DNA of 39,187 nucleotides from an uncultured Chlorobiaceae bacterium (GCA_903869365.1 CAIPYV010000076.1:1-39187), one strand, 5' to 3'; positions 1 to 8,458 are shown, counted from the stretch's first letter. Translations and numbers: made by a program. Notes: a model not told the origin generated them from the letters alone.

Positions 1-393
1 GCTTGCCGCCTTGAAATTGCACTCGGTTATCAGACAAACAAAGTAGATACGTTTTATCATGTGGTTGATCCTTTAGATGACTCGGTAACACAGTTCACCT
101 CTATGGTCAATGGTTATTATGATGTCGAGCTTAATAATTCAAGTATCTCCCCGTATGTGACTGCTGGTATTGGTGGAGACATCATTACCTCCAAAAATGA
201 AGGTGAAGCAGATCGTACGACCACAGTATTCGCCTGGCAGCTTGGTGCTGGTATTGGCATAAAGGCTACCAGTAACCTTACTATTGATTTTGGTTATCGC
301 TTTCTTAAACCTTCATCGTTCACTGATAGTTTTGGAACGTACAAGTTTTCAAACAGTAATTTCCTTGCCGGTATTCGCTATGAGTTTAATTGA
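1..393 (+). CDS. Outer-membrane beta-barrel protein, C-terminal part (5' end outside window)
   Basis: The reading frame is open from base 1 to the TGA at 391-393, giving about 130 residues of a protein that begins before the window. The sequence alternates polar and hydrophobic residues with Gly/aromatic turns (YVTAGIGGD, LGAGIGIKAT, IDFGYRF, LAGIRYEFN) and ends with a beta-strand close to the C-terminus. That is the pattern of small OmpA/OprF-like or opacity-type beta-barrel domains (OMP_b-brl) in the outer membrane. The full length and the signal peptide cannot be seen. A hairpin terminator follows within 20 bp, so this is the last gene of its unit. The family assignment is by pattern only and the function is unknown. 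Confidence 0.75.
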   Translation, partial: ACRLEIALGYQTNKVDTFYHVVDPLDDSVTQFTSMVNGYYDVELNNSSISPYVTAGIGGDIITSKNEGEADRTTTVFAWQLGAGIGIKATSNLTIDFGYRFLKPSSFTDSFGTYKFSNSNFLAGIRYEFN

Positions 394-411
394 TTGAGCC
401 CATCCACATGT

Positions 412-448
412 AGCCGCCTGTCGATGTAAAAATAGGCGGCTTATGTTT
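412..448 (+). terminator. Rho-independent terminator after the beta-barrel gene
   Basis: AGCCGCCT (412-419) and AGGCGGCT (434-441) form a perfect 8-bp GC-rich stem with a 14-base loop, followed by the T-rich run TATGTTTT. It lies 18 bp after the stop codon at 393. Confidence 0.8.
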
Positions 449-874
449 TCATGCCTTTTCATCAAGTTGTCACTGATCCTGTTTTTTGGGACGTGGTTAT
501 TATCGTTTTATCACTTTTTATCATAATATATCGCCTACTTTGCTGTATGTGTCGCGCACTTCAGTATAAGCAGGCATTCCGTGAGAGATTGGTGTCAAAA
601 AAAAAGCAAAAGCTACAGAATACAAATATTTTTGCCTCATCTTATCATTATGAAATGAGCCAGAAAGCAATACCTTTTTCAGACGATTTTTCTGCATGTT
701 CTTACACCTGCGATAGATACTGATTATCAATCCAGGGAGGAAGAAACGCTTTGTACCCTATTTTTCTATTTGTTCTGAAGTTGAAAATGTTTTAAATTGA
801 GTAAAATTCGGTAATAACTTACCGGAATTAATTTTTCAACAATACCTTTCTTCCAAACTCTAAACAAAACAGCT
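449..874. other. Gap between the beta-barrel gene and csmB; no convincing gene
   Basis: This AT-rich stretch holds a possible 90-codon frame at 451-723 with one hydrophobic segment. It has no ribosome binding site and starts directly on the terminator T-run, so I do not call it. The part next to csmB contains an inverted repeat at 805-829, listed separately. The csmB promoter probably lies here, but no -35/-10 pair can be picked with confidence. Confidence 0.5.
805..829 (+). promoter_or_regulatory. Inverted repeat in the csmB upstream region
   Basis: AATTC-GGTAA (805-814) and TTACCGGAATT (819-829) form a 10-bp stem with one bulged base and a 4-base loop, 45 bp before the csmB start codon. 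There is only a short, mixed T-rich run after it. It could be an operator, or a 5' hairpin that stabilises an abundant chlorosome-protein mRNA. The structure is seen; the role is inference. Confidence 0.4.
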
Positions 875-1096
875 ATGTCAAACGGAACAAATGATGTATC
901 AGGCGCCATCAGCAATCTTTTTGAGACCGTAGGAAAACTTGCCCAGTCACAGGTTGAGTTGCTGACCAGCGGAATTAAAACAGCAACATCGCTTATTGAG
1001 CCTCTTGGAAAGACAGCCTCCGATCTTGTAGGAAGCCTTTTAAATGCACTTAATCAGGCATTGCAGTCTGTATCTTCAGCTATTACAAAAAAGTAA
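875..1096 (+). CDS. csmB: Chlorosome envelope protein B (CsmB-type)
   Basis: This is a 73-residue, Gly/Ala/Ser-rich amphipathic protein starting MSNGTNDVSGAI and containing the segments ETVGKLAQSQVELL, IEPLGKTASDLVGSLLNALNQ and LQSVSSAI. These match the CsmB/CsmF family of green sulfur bacterial chlorosome envelope proteins in length and in the central 'EPLGKTASDL' block. These proteins sit in the lipid monolayer around the bacteriochlorophyll aggregates. There is no signal peptide, as expected for a chlorosome at the cytoplasmic face. The gene is monocistronic: a hairpin lies upstream and a very strong terminator at 1111-1150. No good Shine-Dalgarno is visible before the ATG. CsmF is the alternative name, but the N-terminus fits CsmB better. 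This gene is the main evidence for the organism group. Confidence 0.85.
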   Translation: MSNGTNDVSGAISNLFETVGKLAQSQVELLTSGIKTATSLIEPLGKTASDLVGSLLNALNQALQSVSSAITKK

Positions 1097-1110
1097 GAGT
1101 TGCCGTTTTA

Positions 1111-1150
1111 AAAAAAGCACCTTATACCTGAGTATAGGGTGCTTTTTTTT
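1111..1150 (+). terminator. Strong rho-independent terminator after csmB
   Basis: The arm AAAAAAGCACCTTATAC (1111-1127) pairs with GTATAGGGTGCTTTTTTTT (1132-1150) around the 4-base loop CTGA, with a single T-G wobble. A run of T follows. It lies 14 bp after the csmB stop and 24 bp before the next gene. Confidence 0.92.
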
Positions 1151-1174
1151 TGCTTTCCGCAAAGGGTTACCCCT

Positions 1175-2179
1175 ATGACCATTCAGAATAATATCACCGA
1201 ACTTTTCAGTGCACACTGCAGCAAAACCCTTTCTATCACTAAAATACAGGGAGATGCCTCAAGTCGTCAATATTTCAGGGTAGCAGGCAGACTCGGAACT
1301 TCTATCGCCTGTTACGATCCTGCATTTGAAGCATCAACCCCCAACGATTATCCCTTTCTGGTACTGCACAGCCTTTTATCACGTCATGCCATTCCGATAC
1401 CTGCGCTGATAGCCATTGATACCGAACACGCACTCCTGCTTCTTGAAGACTGCGGGGATCTCCTCCTGCAGAACATTTTCGGTTCATCATTAGAGCACAC
1501 CGCTCCTGTCCTGTACCGAGAGATCATCGATATTCTTATACAGATTCAGAGCATACAGGGGCAAAAAAACAAAATTCCGTTCAGCATCTGTTTCGATCAT
1601 GAAAAGCTGATGTTTGAATTTGATTTTTTTATCTCTCATGCTCTGCTCAACTACTTTTCTCCTGCTTTCGATCGTCACTCTGTCAGCAGATTACGAGACG
1701 AATTTGAATCCATTGCAGAGATCCTTGTCAAACCTCAACACTTTGTTCTGAATCATCGGGATTTTCACAGCCGAAATATTCTTGTTCACCACCAAAAACC
1801 CGTGATTATAGACTTTCAGGATGCACGCATGGGCCTCCCGCAGTATGATGCCGTCTCTCTGCTCCGTGACTCTTATGTCAAGCTCAACCCTGAGCTGACC
1901 GAAGAGCTGAAGGTCTATCACTACAATGCTCTCTGCACCCATGAACTGAACACCATGAGTTTAGACGAGTATCTTTATTATTTCGATATCATGGCCTTTC
2001 AACGAAATATCAAGGCAGTTGGCACCTTCTGTTACCAGACCTGCGTTAAACAAAACAGCACTTTCAAACACTCGATTGCACCGACACTAAGCTATCTGAC
2101 TGATTATATTAACGTAAGAAAAGAGCTGAAAACTGCAGGGGAGATCCTTTATACTCTTCTCGAAGGTACTGCTGCATGA
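1175..2179 (+). CDS. amgK: AmgK-like cell-wall sugar kinase (aminoglycoside phosphotransferase fold)
   Basis: This is a 334-residue APH-fold kinase. It has the Brenner-type catalytic motif HRDFHSRN and the metal-binding IDFQD about 15 residues later, preceded by an N-lobe with 'GDASSRQYFRV'. Length and motifs fit AmgK, which phosphorylates the anomeric position of N-acetylmuramate or N-acetylglucosamine in cell-wall recycling. The next gene is a sugar-1-phosphate nucleotidyltransferase (MurU-like), overlapping by 4 bp (ATGA at 2176), which is the classic amgK-murU pair. The frame is open further upstream to a GTG at 1139. I choose the ATG at 1175 because the longer form would begin inside the csmB terminator. 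Substrate specificity is inferred from context. Confidence 0.8.
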   Translation: MTIQNNITELFSAHCSKTLSITKIQGDASSRQYFRVAGRLGTSIACYDPAFEASTPNDYPFLVLHSLLSRHAIPIPALIAIDTEHALLLLEDCGDLLLQNIFGSSLEHTAPVLYREIIDILIQIQSIQGQKNKIPFSICFDHEKLMFEFDFFISHALLNYFSPAFDRHSVSRLRDEFESIAEILVKPQHFVLNHRDFHSRNILVHHQKPVIIDFQDARMGLPQYDAVSLLRDSYVKLNPELTEELKVYHYNALCTHELNTMSLDEYLYYFDIMAFQRNIKAVGTFCYQTCVKQNSTFKHSIAPTLSYLTDYINVRKELKTAGEILYTLLEGTAA

Positions 2180-3138
2180 AAGCATTTATCCTTGCTGCAG
2201 GCTTCGGTACCCGATTGCGTCCATTAACCGATCATATCCCCAAACCGCTGATCCCGATTCTGAATATACCGAGCCTTTTCTATACCTTTTTTTTGCTGAA
2301 ACAGGCGGGAATCACTGAAATTATCTGCAACATTCACCATCACTCTCTTGCCCTCAGACGCTTTATCGAATCAAGCGATCTCGCTGACCTTACGATCACG
2401 TTTTCAGAAGAGCCGGTAATTCTCGGCACAGGAGGCGGCCTGAAAAAATGCGAAAAACTTCTTGGAACGGAAGAATTCCTCTTGGTCAACAGCGACATTA
2501 TTTCGGATATTGATTTCAGGGCACTGATACACCACCATCACCACTCTGGCCGGCCAGGAACCCTTACTTTATATGAAACACCGGAAGCAACAGCAATAGG
2601 ACATATCGGTGTTAAAGATATGCTTGTCAAAGATTTCAGAAACACCCGCCATACAGGACTTGTTTCTTCGTATATCTATACCGGCGTTGCTGTTTTCACT
2701 CCAAAAATCTTCAGTTTTTTGAAAGATGAATTTTCTGGAATTGTTGATACAGGATTTACTGGGCTTATTGATAACGGAGGCTTGAGCTATTACCTTCATG
2801 AGGGGCTATGGAAAGATATCGGTTCCATGCCGAACTACTGGCAGGCAAATCTCGATAAAACCCAGGAAATAACCAGCATGTCTGACCAGATGAACCTTGC
2901 GATTGGCATGCATCCGCATGCAATATCTCCAGAAGCAGTCATCAATACAGATGCTGAAATTTCCGGTTCAGTTATTGGGAAAGGATGCCGCATAGCAGCC
3001 GGATGTATTATCAGAAATTCCGTTCTCCTGCCTGGAGTAACGGTTAAACCTGAAACAACCATCATCAATGCCATTGTCGATACCTGCAGTACGACAGTAA
3101 TTGAGCATCAGAAACAAGACAGGGAAAAAGCATGGTAA
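2176..3138 (+). CDS. murU: MurU-like sugar-1-phosphate nucleotidyltransferase with left-handed beta-helix tail
   Basis: The N-terminus carries the nucleotidyltransferase signature LAAGFGTRLRPLT...PKPLIP (about residues 6-27), followed by a GTGGGLK loop and 'LVNSDII', the metal/nucleotide aspartate region. Residues from about 245 on ('INTDAEISGSVIGKGCRI', 'RNSVLLPGV') look like hexapeptide left-handed beta-helix turns, so the protein (320 residues) is longer than Pseudomonas MurU. The predicted reaction is UTP + MurNAc-1-P to UDP-MurNAc, which feeds recycled muramic acid into peptidoglycan synthesis. The start overlaps the kinase stop by 4 bp, and its end overlaps the next gene by 7 bp. On sequence alone it could be a general hexose-1-phosphate transferase; the MurU call rests on the neighbours. 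Confidence 0.72.
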   Translation: MKAFILAAGFGTRLRPLTDHIPKPLIPILNIPSLFYTFFLLKQAGITEIICNIHHHSLALRRFIESSDLADLTITFSEEPVILGTGGGLKKCEKLLGTEEFLLVNSDIISDIDFRALIHHHHHSGRPGTLTLYETPEATAIGHIGVKDMLVKDFRNTRHTGLVSSYIYTGVAVFTPKIFSFLKDEFSGIVDTGFTGLIDNGGLSYYLHEGLWKDIGSMPNYWQANLDKTQEITSMSDQMNLAIGMHPHAISPEAVINTDAEISGSVIGKGCRIAAGCIIRNSVLLPGVTVKPETTIINAIVDTCSTTVIEHQKQDREKAW

Positions 3139-4295
3139 CAACTGGACTCGACATCCTGCTCAGAAACACCAAAAGCCTTTGTAAAAGGAACATAGCACTC
3201 ATTGTCAATCAGACATCCGTGACTCCTGAATTGCAATACTCATGGAACATTCTGAAAAAACAAGGATTGCACCTCAAAAGGATTTTTTCTCCTGAACATG
3301 GTCTTTTCGCTACCGAACAGGATCAGATTTCCGTCAGTTATCAGCCGGACATTGAGTGTGAAATAGTGAGCCTTTACGGCAACACAGCAGAGTCACTTCT
3401 TCCCGACAAGGCACTGCTTGATAATATTGATCTTATCCTCTTTGATATTCAGGATGTTGGCTCACGTTATTACACCTATATCAACACCTTGGCACTGTTT
3501 ATGGAAGCTGTTGCCGGCAGTGATATTGAAATTATAGTACTCGACCGCCCGAACCCTCTGGGTGGAAGCATTATCGAAGGGCCGCTGCTTGATCCGTTAT
3601 TCCACTCATTTGTAGGTATTTTCCCTATACCCATCCGACACGGAATGACGGCAGGGGAGCTTGCCCACCTCTATTGTAGAGTAAAAAAACTCGATATCAA
3701 CCTAAGCGTTATCGCAATGGAAGGCTGGAACCGTTCTATGCTCTTCCCTGAAACCGCACTGCCCTGGATTCCGCCATCACCGAACATGCCGACCTATGCG
3801 ACTGCAGAGGTTTATCCCGGAATGTGCCTGTTTGAAGGGATCAATGTTTCCGAAGGAAGAGGTACAACAACACCCTTTCAACTTTCCGGTGCACCGTTCA
3901 TCAAGCCTTACGAACTAGCCGAACATTGTGCAAAAAACGGACTCGAAGGAGTTCTTTTCCGTCCGGTATGGTTCAAACCGACATTTCATAAGTTTAACGG
4001 GGAAGTTATAGGAGGCATCTGGTTGCAGGTTACCGATCACTCACGCTTCAGACCATTCGCCACAGGAGTTGCCATGACTGCTGCACTGCAGGAACTCTAC
4101 CCTGAACATTTGCATTTTCTCAACGGAGTGTATGAATTCAACGACACCCATCCTGCTTTTGATCTTCTGGCTGGCAACAGTCATATCCGTACCATGATAC
4201 TCAGTGGTCTCAATACCGGCAGCATTATTTCGTCATGGCAACATGACGAAGCTGAATTTTCAGAAATCAAAAAAGGCTTTCACCTCTACGATTAA
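3132..4295 (+). CDS. namZ: NamZ-like exo-beta-N-acetylmuramidase (DUF1343, GH171)
   Basis: This 387-residue protein has the typical DUF1343 blocks: IVNQTSVT, FSPEHGLFATEQ, LFDIQDVGSRYYTYINTL, LDRPNPLGG, IPIRHGMTAGELA and FEGINVSEGRGTTTPF. The family founder, Bacillus NamZ, releases terminal MurNAc from peptidoglycan fragments. The glutamate in the PEHG block (about residue 55) is the conserved active-site candidate. Its position between AmgK/MurU-like enzymes and a transporter fits MurNAc salvage. The protein begins directly at the fold (MVTTGLDILL) and shows no signal peptide, unlike secreted NamZ. It would therefore act in the cytoplasm, unless the start is wrong or export is unusual. The ATG overlaps the previous stop codon by 7 bp. 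Confidence 0.82.
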   Translation: MVTTGLDILLRNTKSLCKRNIALIVNQTSVTPELQYSWNILKKQGLHLKRIFSPEHGLFATEQDQISVSYQPDIECEIVSLYGNTAESLLPDKALLDNIDLILFDIQDVGSRYYTYINTLALFMEAVAGSDIEIIVLDRPNPLGGSIIEGPLLDPLFHSFVGIFPIPIRHGMTAGELAHLYCRVKKLDINLSVIAMEGWNRSMLFPETALPWIPPSPNMPTYATAEVYPGMCLFEGINVSEGRGTTTPFQLSGAPFIKPYELAEHCAKNGLEGVLFRPVWFKPTFHKFNGEVIGGIWLQVTDHSRFRPFATGVAMTAALQELYPEHLHFLNGVYEFNDTHPAFDLLAGNSHIRTMILSGLNTGSIISSWQHDEAEFSEIKKGFHLYD

Positions 4296-4312
4296 CTATG
4301 CCTTTATAAACC

Positions 4313-5722
4313 ATGCAGACCATCGATCTTGCAATCATTATTCTCTTTCTCATTGGCAATACACTCTTCGGTCTATGGCATGGCAAAAGCAATAATAATT
4401 CCAGAGACTATTTTCACGGCGGTCACAATCTCCCCTGGATTATTTCCATGCTCTCCATTGTCGCTTCCGAAACTTCGGTACTGACCTTCGTCAGCGTGCC
4501 CGGTCTTGCCTATCGGGGCGACTGGAGCTTTCTTCAACTTGCAATGGGTTATATCATCGGCAGAATCATTGTCAGTTTTGTGCTCTTGCCCATGTATTTC
4601 AAACATGGAGTCAGTTCGATTTATGAAATCATCGGCATAAGATTCGGGCCTGCCATGCAAAAACTGGCAGCTCTTGTGTTTCTTGTAACCAGAACGCTTG
4701 GAGATGCTGTCAGATTTCTGGCTGCCGGTGTCGTTGTGCAGGTAGTCACCGGATGGAATCTGCCACTTTCCATCATGATCATCGGTATTGTCACCCTGAT
4801 CTATACCCTCTCAGGAGGTATTAAAGCAGTTATCTGGCTTGAAAGTTTTCAGTTTGCGCTATACCTTCTCGGCGGTATTCTCTCTATCGTATTTCTTCTT
4901 TACAACATAGACAGGACCCTTCCTGACATCCTTGCGACACTCGGCAGCTCAGGAAAACTCAATATCATCAATACAGACACGCATATTTTCACCAACCCCT
5001 TTACCTTTTTCAGCGCCTTTATCGGCGGTATTCTGCTCTCCCTTTCTTCCCATGGAGTTGACTATATGATGGTACAGCGAGTACTCGGTTGTAAAAATCT
5101 GAAATCAGCCAAAAAAGCAATGATTGGTAGTGGATTTTTTGTTTTTTTCCAGTTTTCAGTGTTTCTGTTTGCAGGCTCTCTGATCTCAATCTTCATGCAT
5201 GGAGCCACAGTGGAAAAAGATCGGGAGTTTGCCTTTTTTATTGTGCATTACCTCCCTGCAGGATTAAAAGGATTACTGATAGCTGGCGTGTTGTCAGCCG
5301 CCATGTCCACCCACAGTTCTGCAATTAATGCCCTGGCCTCCTCAACGGTAAACGACATCCTTGGAGGCAAGGCTTCGCTCGGCTTCTCAAGGTGGATCAG
5401 TTTTTTCTGGGCCGTACTGCTCATCATCGTTGCACTCATGTTTGACACTGGTAACAAGGCGATTGTCATGGTCGGCCTCGAAATCGCTTCGTTCACTTAT
5501 GGAGGCCTCCTTGGACTCTTTCTGTTATCAAAAAGCAAAAGATCTTTTCATCCTGCAAGTCTTGGCATTGGACTGGTTGCCAGTATGGGCATAGTTTTCG
5601 TCCTGAAATTTCTAGGACTTGCATGGACCTGGTATATTACCGTTTCGGTTGCAGTCAATCTTTTGACTGCCACAGGTATTGATATTACCTTCTTTAAAAA
5701 AAGAGCACAAAAGTTCCAATGA
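4313..5722 (+). CDS. Sodium:solute symporter (SSS family), likely for amino sugars
   Basis: This 469-residue integral membrane protein has about 12-13 hydrophobic segments. It shows SSS-family features: 'SNNNSRDYFHGGHNLPW' after the first helix, 'ASETSVLTFVSVPGLAYRGD', 'YTLSGGIKAVIW' and 'AAMSTHSSAINALASSTVND', which corresponds to the Na2-site helix. It starts 17 bp after the NamZ-like gene, in the same operon. Related symporters occur beside MurNAc/sialic-acid-type sugar catabolic genes in Bacteroidetes relatives. Uptake of MurNAc or a muropeptide sugar is a reasonable guess from context, but the substrate is not readable from the sequence. Confidence 0.85.
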   Translation: MQTIDLAIIILFLIGNTLFGLWHGKSNNNSRDYFHGGHNLPWIISMLSIVASETSVLTFVSVPGLAYRGDWSFLQLAMGYIIGRIIVSFVLLPMYFKHGVSSIYEIIGIRFGPAMQKLAALVFLVTRTLGDAVRFLAAGVVVQVVTGWNLPLSIMIIGIVTLIYTLSGGIKAVIWLESFQFALYLLGGILSIVFLLYNIDRTLPDILATLGSSGKLNIINTDTHIFTNPFTFFSAFIGGILLSLSSHGVDYMMVQRVLGCKNLKSAKKAMIGSGFFVFFQFSVFLFAGSLISIFMHGATVEKDREFAFFIVHYLPAGLKGLLIAGVLSAAMSTHSSAINALASSTVNDILGGKASLGFSRWISFFWAVLLIIVALMFDTGNKAIVMVGLEIASFTYGGLLGLFLLSKSKRSFHPASLGIGLVASMGIVFVLKFLGLAWTWYITVSVAVNLLTATGIDITFFKKRAQKFQ

Positions 5723-5804
5723 ACTTTTTCTGAAAACACGTATCTTGCTCAACATTTCGCGCCCCCCAAAAAAAACTCGCAACCACTCTTATAACCTGTC
5801 CATC

Positions 5805-6164
5805 ATGAAAATTCTTGTTGTAGAAGATGAAGCAGCTGTCAGAAAATTTATCTGCACCCTACTGAAAAGAGAAAATTATACCGTTTTCGAAGCTGACAAT
5901 GGTATAAACGGCCTTTTGCTTCTGAAGGAGCAAAAAGATATTGCTGTAATGATCACCGACCTCATCATGCCTCAAAAAGAAGGTATTGAAACCATTATTG
6001 AGGTAAAAAAACATTATCCATCCATAAAAATTATCGCCATTTCCGGTGGAGGACAAGTCGGTCCAGAAAATTTCCTTGTTCTGGCCGATGCCCTCGGAGC
6101 GGATACCACCCTAAAAAAACCATTCAGCGGCCATGAACTTCTGCATGCCATTAATAATCTGTAA
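5805..6164 (+). CDS. Single-domain response regulator (CheY-like receiver)
   Basis: This is a 119-residue receiver domain with no output domain. The acidic pocket is VVEDE (Asp8/Glu9), the phosphoacceptor Asp52 lies in MITDLIMP, the switch Ser80 in AISGGG, and the conserved Lys104/105 in TLKKPF. The frame is open further upstream, but the ATG at 5805 gives a normal receiver start (MKILVVEDE) and the longer version would overlap the symporter gene. It lies 82 bp after the symporter. It ends 55 bp before the convergent reductase gene. No cognate kinase is adjacent. Confidence 0.9.
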   Translation: MKILVVEDEAAVRKFICTLLKRENYTVFEADNGINGLLLLKEQKDIAVMITDLIMPQKEGIETIIEVKKHYPSIKIIAISGGGQVGPENFLVLADALGADTTLKKPFSGHELLHAINNL

Positions 6165-6219
6165 GCATCACCGAGAAAGCACCTGACAAAACGTCCGACA
6201 GATGTGACGTAAAAGCATT

Positions 6220-6921
6220 TTATTCAGGAAGGCGGTCATAGTATTTCTCAAGCCCCTTTTGCTCTTCCTCGGCTTCATTGATCACTTCAAATGTTTTATT
6301 TTTTGCCTTGTCAAGCCATAATGCCACAACAAGAAGTTCCGCGACATCAGAACGATTAATCCACCCGCTCCACAACCTGTCGCCGATATCAACATGGAGC
6401 TTATGATGCAGAGGTTCACCATCCTTCAATCCTCCTGGTCTTACAATGGTATACGTTCGGCCCGCCTGTGAGAATACCTTTCTCAGATGCTCTTCAGCTT
6501 CCCATTTTTTAAGCAGTACCCCACCAAAAAGATTGAGCGGATGATACCACTTTGTAACAGCCATAGAACTGACTATTCCAAAATGTTTTACTCCTTTTTT
6601 TGCCGATTCATCAATAAGCCTGATCACCCCATCCCTATCCACCTCACCTGGAGAGGACTCTCCTGAAACCGAACTGGAGCCAAGTGCAGAAATAACCGCA
6701 TCACACCCTGTTACGGCATCAGCAATATCGACATCGCTTTGAATCTTGCCAGTGACAATTTCAACGCTCTCACCAAACATACTGAGCGCCTTCTCCCTCT
6801 CCCTCGAAAACACTCTTACCGGTACACCGTAATGGAGAAGTCTTCTCACGACCCATTGCCCTGTTTTTCCCGTTGCCCCAGCAACAAGAACTTTCCCTTT
6901 ATATGCTGTTGCGGTATCCAT
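6220..6921 (-). CDS. NAD(P)-binding SDR-type oxidoreductase (NmrA/SDR_a5-like)
   Basis: This 233-residue protein starts with a Rossmann motif VLVAGATGKTGQWVVRRLL, an atypical-SDR glycine pattern GxxGxxG. It then has VRVFSRE (likely the NADP 2'-phosphate region), 'CDAVISALGSS', 'HFGIVSSMAV' and 'YTIVRPGGL'. This is the layout of small NAD(P)H-binding reductases or NmrA-like proteins. The canonical YxxxK pair is not clear, as is common in atypical SDRs. The substrate is unknown. In green sulfur bacteria related folds act in pigment synthesis (for example the vinyl reductase BciA), but this protein is too short to be assigned there. It is monocistronic, with an AT-rich promoter region between it and the divergent pentapeptide gene. 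Confidence 0.8.
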   Translation of the reverse strand: MDTATAYKGKVLVAGATGKTGQWVVRRLLHYGVPVRVFSREREKALSMFGESVEIVTGKIQSDVDIADAVTGCDAVISALGSSSVSGESSPGEVDRDGVIRLIDESAKKGVKHFGIVSSMAVTKWYHPLNLFGGVLLKKWEAEEHLRKVFSQAGRTYTIVRPGGLKDGEPLHHKLHVDIGDRLWSGWINRSDVAELLVVALWLDKAKNKTFEVINEAEEEQKGLEKYYDRLPE

Positions 6922-7108
6922 GATACAATCGTTAATAATTTGAAAACAACTTATTATTTAATAATGCATTAATAAATAAACCACTTGCGACCACAATAAA
7001 TTTTCTCCACACAGCACTTATTTTATTACTTTTTATTAAAACAGAGTTACCTCTCTGAAAAGAGCCCTTGTTACGTTTTTTACGCTTTAAACATTAAAGA
7101 GAGCAGTT

Positions 7109-8455
7109 ATGAAACTTCAACGATCCATCATTGCGATTCTTCTGTCAGGTATGACGCTTTTGATGGCACAACCTGCATCAGGTTATGATGAGGAAACTCT
7201 TGGTTTGCTAAAAAAAAGCGTATCAGAATGGAATGCCATGCGCCTCGCTCAACCCGGAAAAAGCATTGACCTGTACAAGGCAAAACTGGAAGATGACAAT
7301 CTGACTGGAGCAAACCTCAGTAAAACTCTTCTTATCAGCGCGGAACTCAACGGTTCAACGCTCAACATGGCAGACATGAAGGCATCAAACCTCACCATGG
7401 CATCTCTTCAAAAAGCGAATCTGAAAAATACTGACCTGTCTGGGGCCTGCCTTGTCAAGGCAAATCTCAAACGATCGTTTATGAAAGGTGCTAAAGGTAT
7501 TGCAGCAAATCTTCAAGGTGCCAACCTGAGATGGAGCATGATGGCAAACTCAGACTTCAGTCAGGCCGACCTGACAAAGACCATTCTTTTTGAGGCTGAT
7601 CTTCAAAATGCGAACTTGAAAGGAACAAACCTCAAAGACGCCATGTTCATAGAACAGGCTGATCTTGCAGGAGCTACACTATCCAATAATACCATCCTGC
7701 CATCAGGGGAAAGAGCTTCATCGTCATGGAGTTCACGACATAATGCAAAATTTATAACCGAACCGGAGATGGGCCCATTCACCTATGACACTCCGCCGAC
7801 CCTTGAATTTGCAAAGAAAGTGAATGACTCAAGTACCTCGCCTGCCGAAACGACTGTTGCAGCACAGACTGAAAGCAGAAAACAGGCGGCATTGATTGCT
7901 GAAGATGTTGAATCATGGAATAAGATGCGGAGCAAAAACCCTGAAGTAAGTATCACCCTGAAAGAAGAAAAACTGGAAAACGCTCAGCTCAAAGGCATTA
8001 ATCTTCAACAGGCTGTTCTTGCCGGATCAAATTTTGAAGGCGCGTCTCTTGATAACGCCAATATGGCAGGTGCAGATCTTCGCAAAGCCAACTTCCATAA
8101 AGCCGACATGAAGTCCGCCCAACTCCAGGGCGCAAACCTTCAGGGCGCAAACCTTGACCGTGCCTTTCTCAAAGGCGCAAACCTCAGCAAAACCAACCTT
8201 TCCAATGCAGTTCTTTATGGTTCCATGCTCGTCGGTGCAAACCTGAGCGACGCCAATCTTGAAGGCGCATCTCTTTTTGATGCTGATCTTGAAGGTGCCA
8301 ATCTTGAAGGTGCCAATCTCAATGGCACGAACATTACCGATACAAATTTCAAGAATGCAACACTCTCTCCACTCACCACGCTTCCTTCAGGAAAAAAGGC
8401 TACACAAAGCTGGGCTGCACTGAAAGAAGCCACATTTATAAGCTTAACGAAATAA
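7109..8455 (+). CDS. Exported pentapeptide-repeat protein with two duplicated lobes
   Basis: This 448-residue protein starts with a signal peptide (about 1-25, MKLQRSIIAILLSGMTLLMA...). It has two halves with the same plan. Each half opens with a short head (SVSEWNAMRLAQPGKSIDL near 31 and DVESWNKMRSKNPEVSITL near 270), continues with A(N/D)Lxx pentapeptide repeats, and closes with a cap (LPSGERASSSWSSRHNAKFI and LPSGKKATQSWAALKEATFI). The halves are joined by a Ser/Thr/Pro-type linker around 225-260. The repeats predict right-handed quadrilateral beta-helices. AGAG in the upstream AAAGAGAGCAG serves as ribosome binding site. The biochemical function is unknown. It ends 3 bp from the convergent gene at 8459. 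Confidence 0.88.
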   Translation: MKLQRSIIAILLSGMTLLMAQPASGYDEETLGLLKKSVSEWNAMRLAQPGKSIDLYKAKLEDDNLTGANLSKTLLISAELNGSTLNMADMKASNLTMASLQKANLKNTDLSGACLVKANLKRSFMKGAKGIAANLQGANLRWSMMANSDFSQADLTKTILFEADLQNANLKGTNLKDAMFIEQADLAGATLSNNTILPSGERASSSWSSRHNAKFITEPEMGPFTYDTPPTLEFAKKVNDSSTSPAETTVAAQTESRKQAALIAEDVESWNKMRSKNPEVSITLKEEKLENAQLKGINLQQAVLAGSNFEGASLDNANMAGADLRKANFHKADMKSAQLQGANLQGANLDRAFLKGANLSKTNLSNAVLYGSMLVGANLSDANLEGASLFDADLEGANLEGANLNGTNITDTNFKNATLSPLTTLPSGKKATQSWAALKEATFISLTK

Positions 8456-8458
8456 CAA

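Noticed and set aside
451-723. 90-codon frame with one hydrophobic segment
   Set aside because: It starts on the T-run of a terminator, has no ribosome binding site, overlaps an opposing frame and shows no family pattern.
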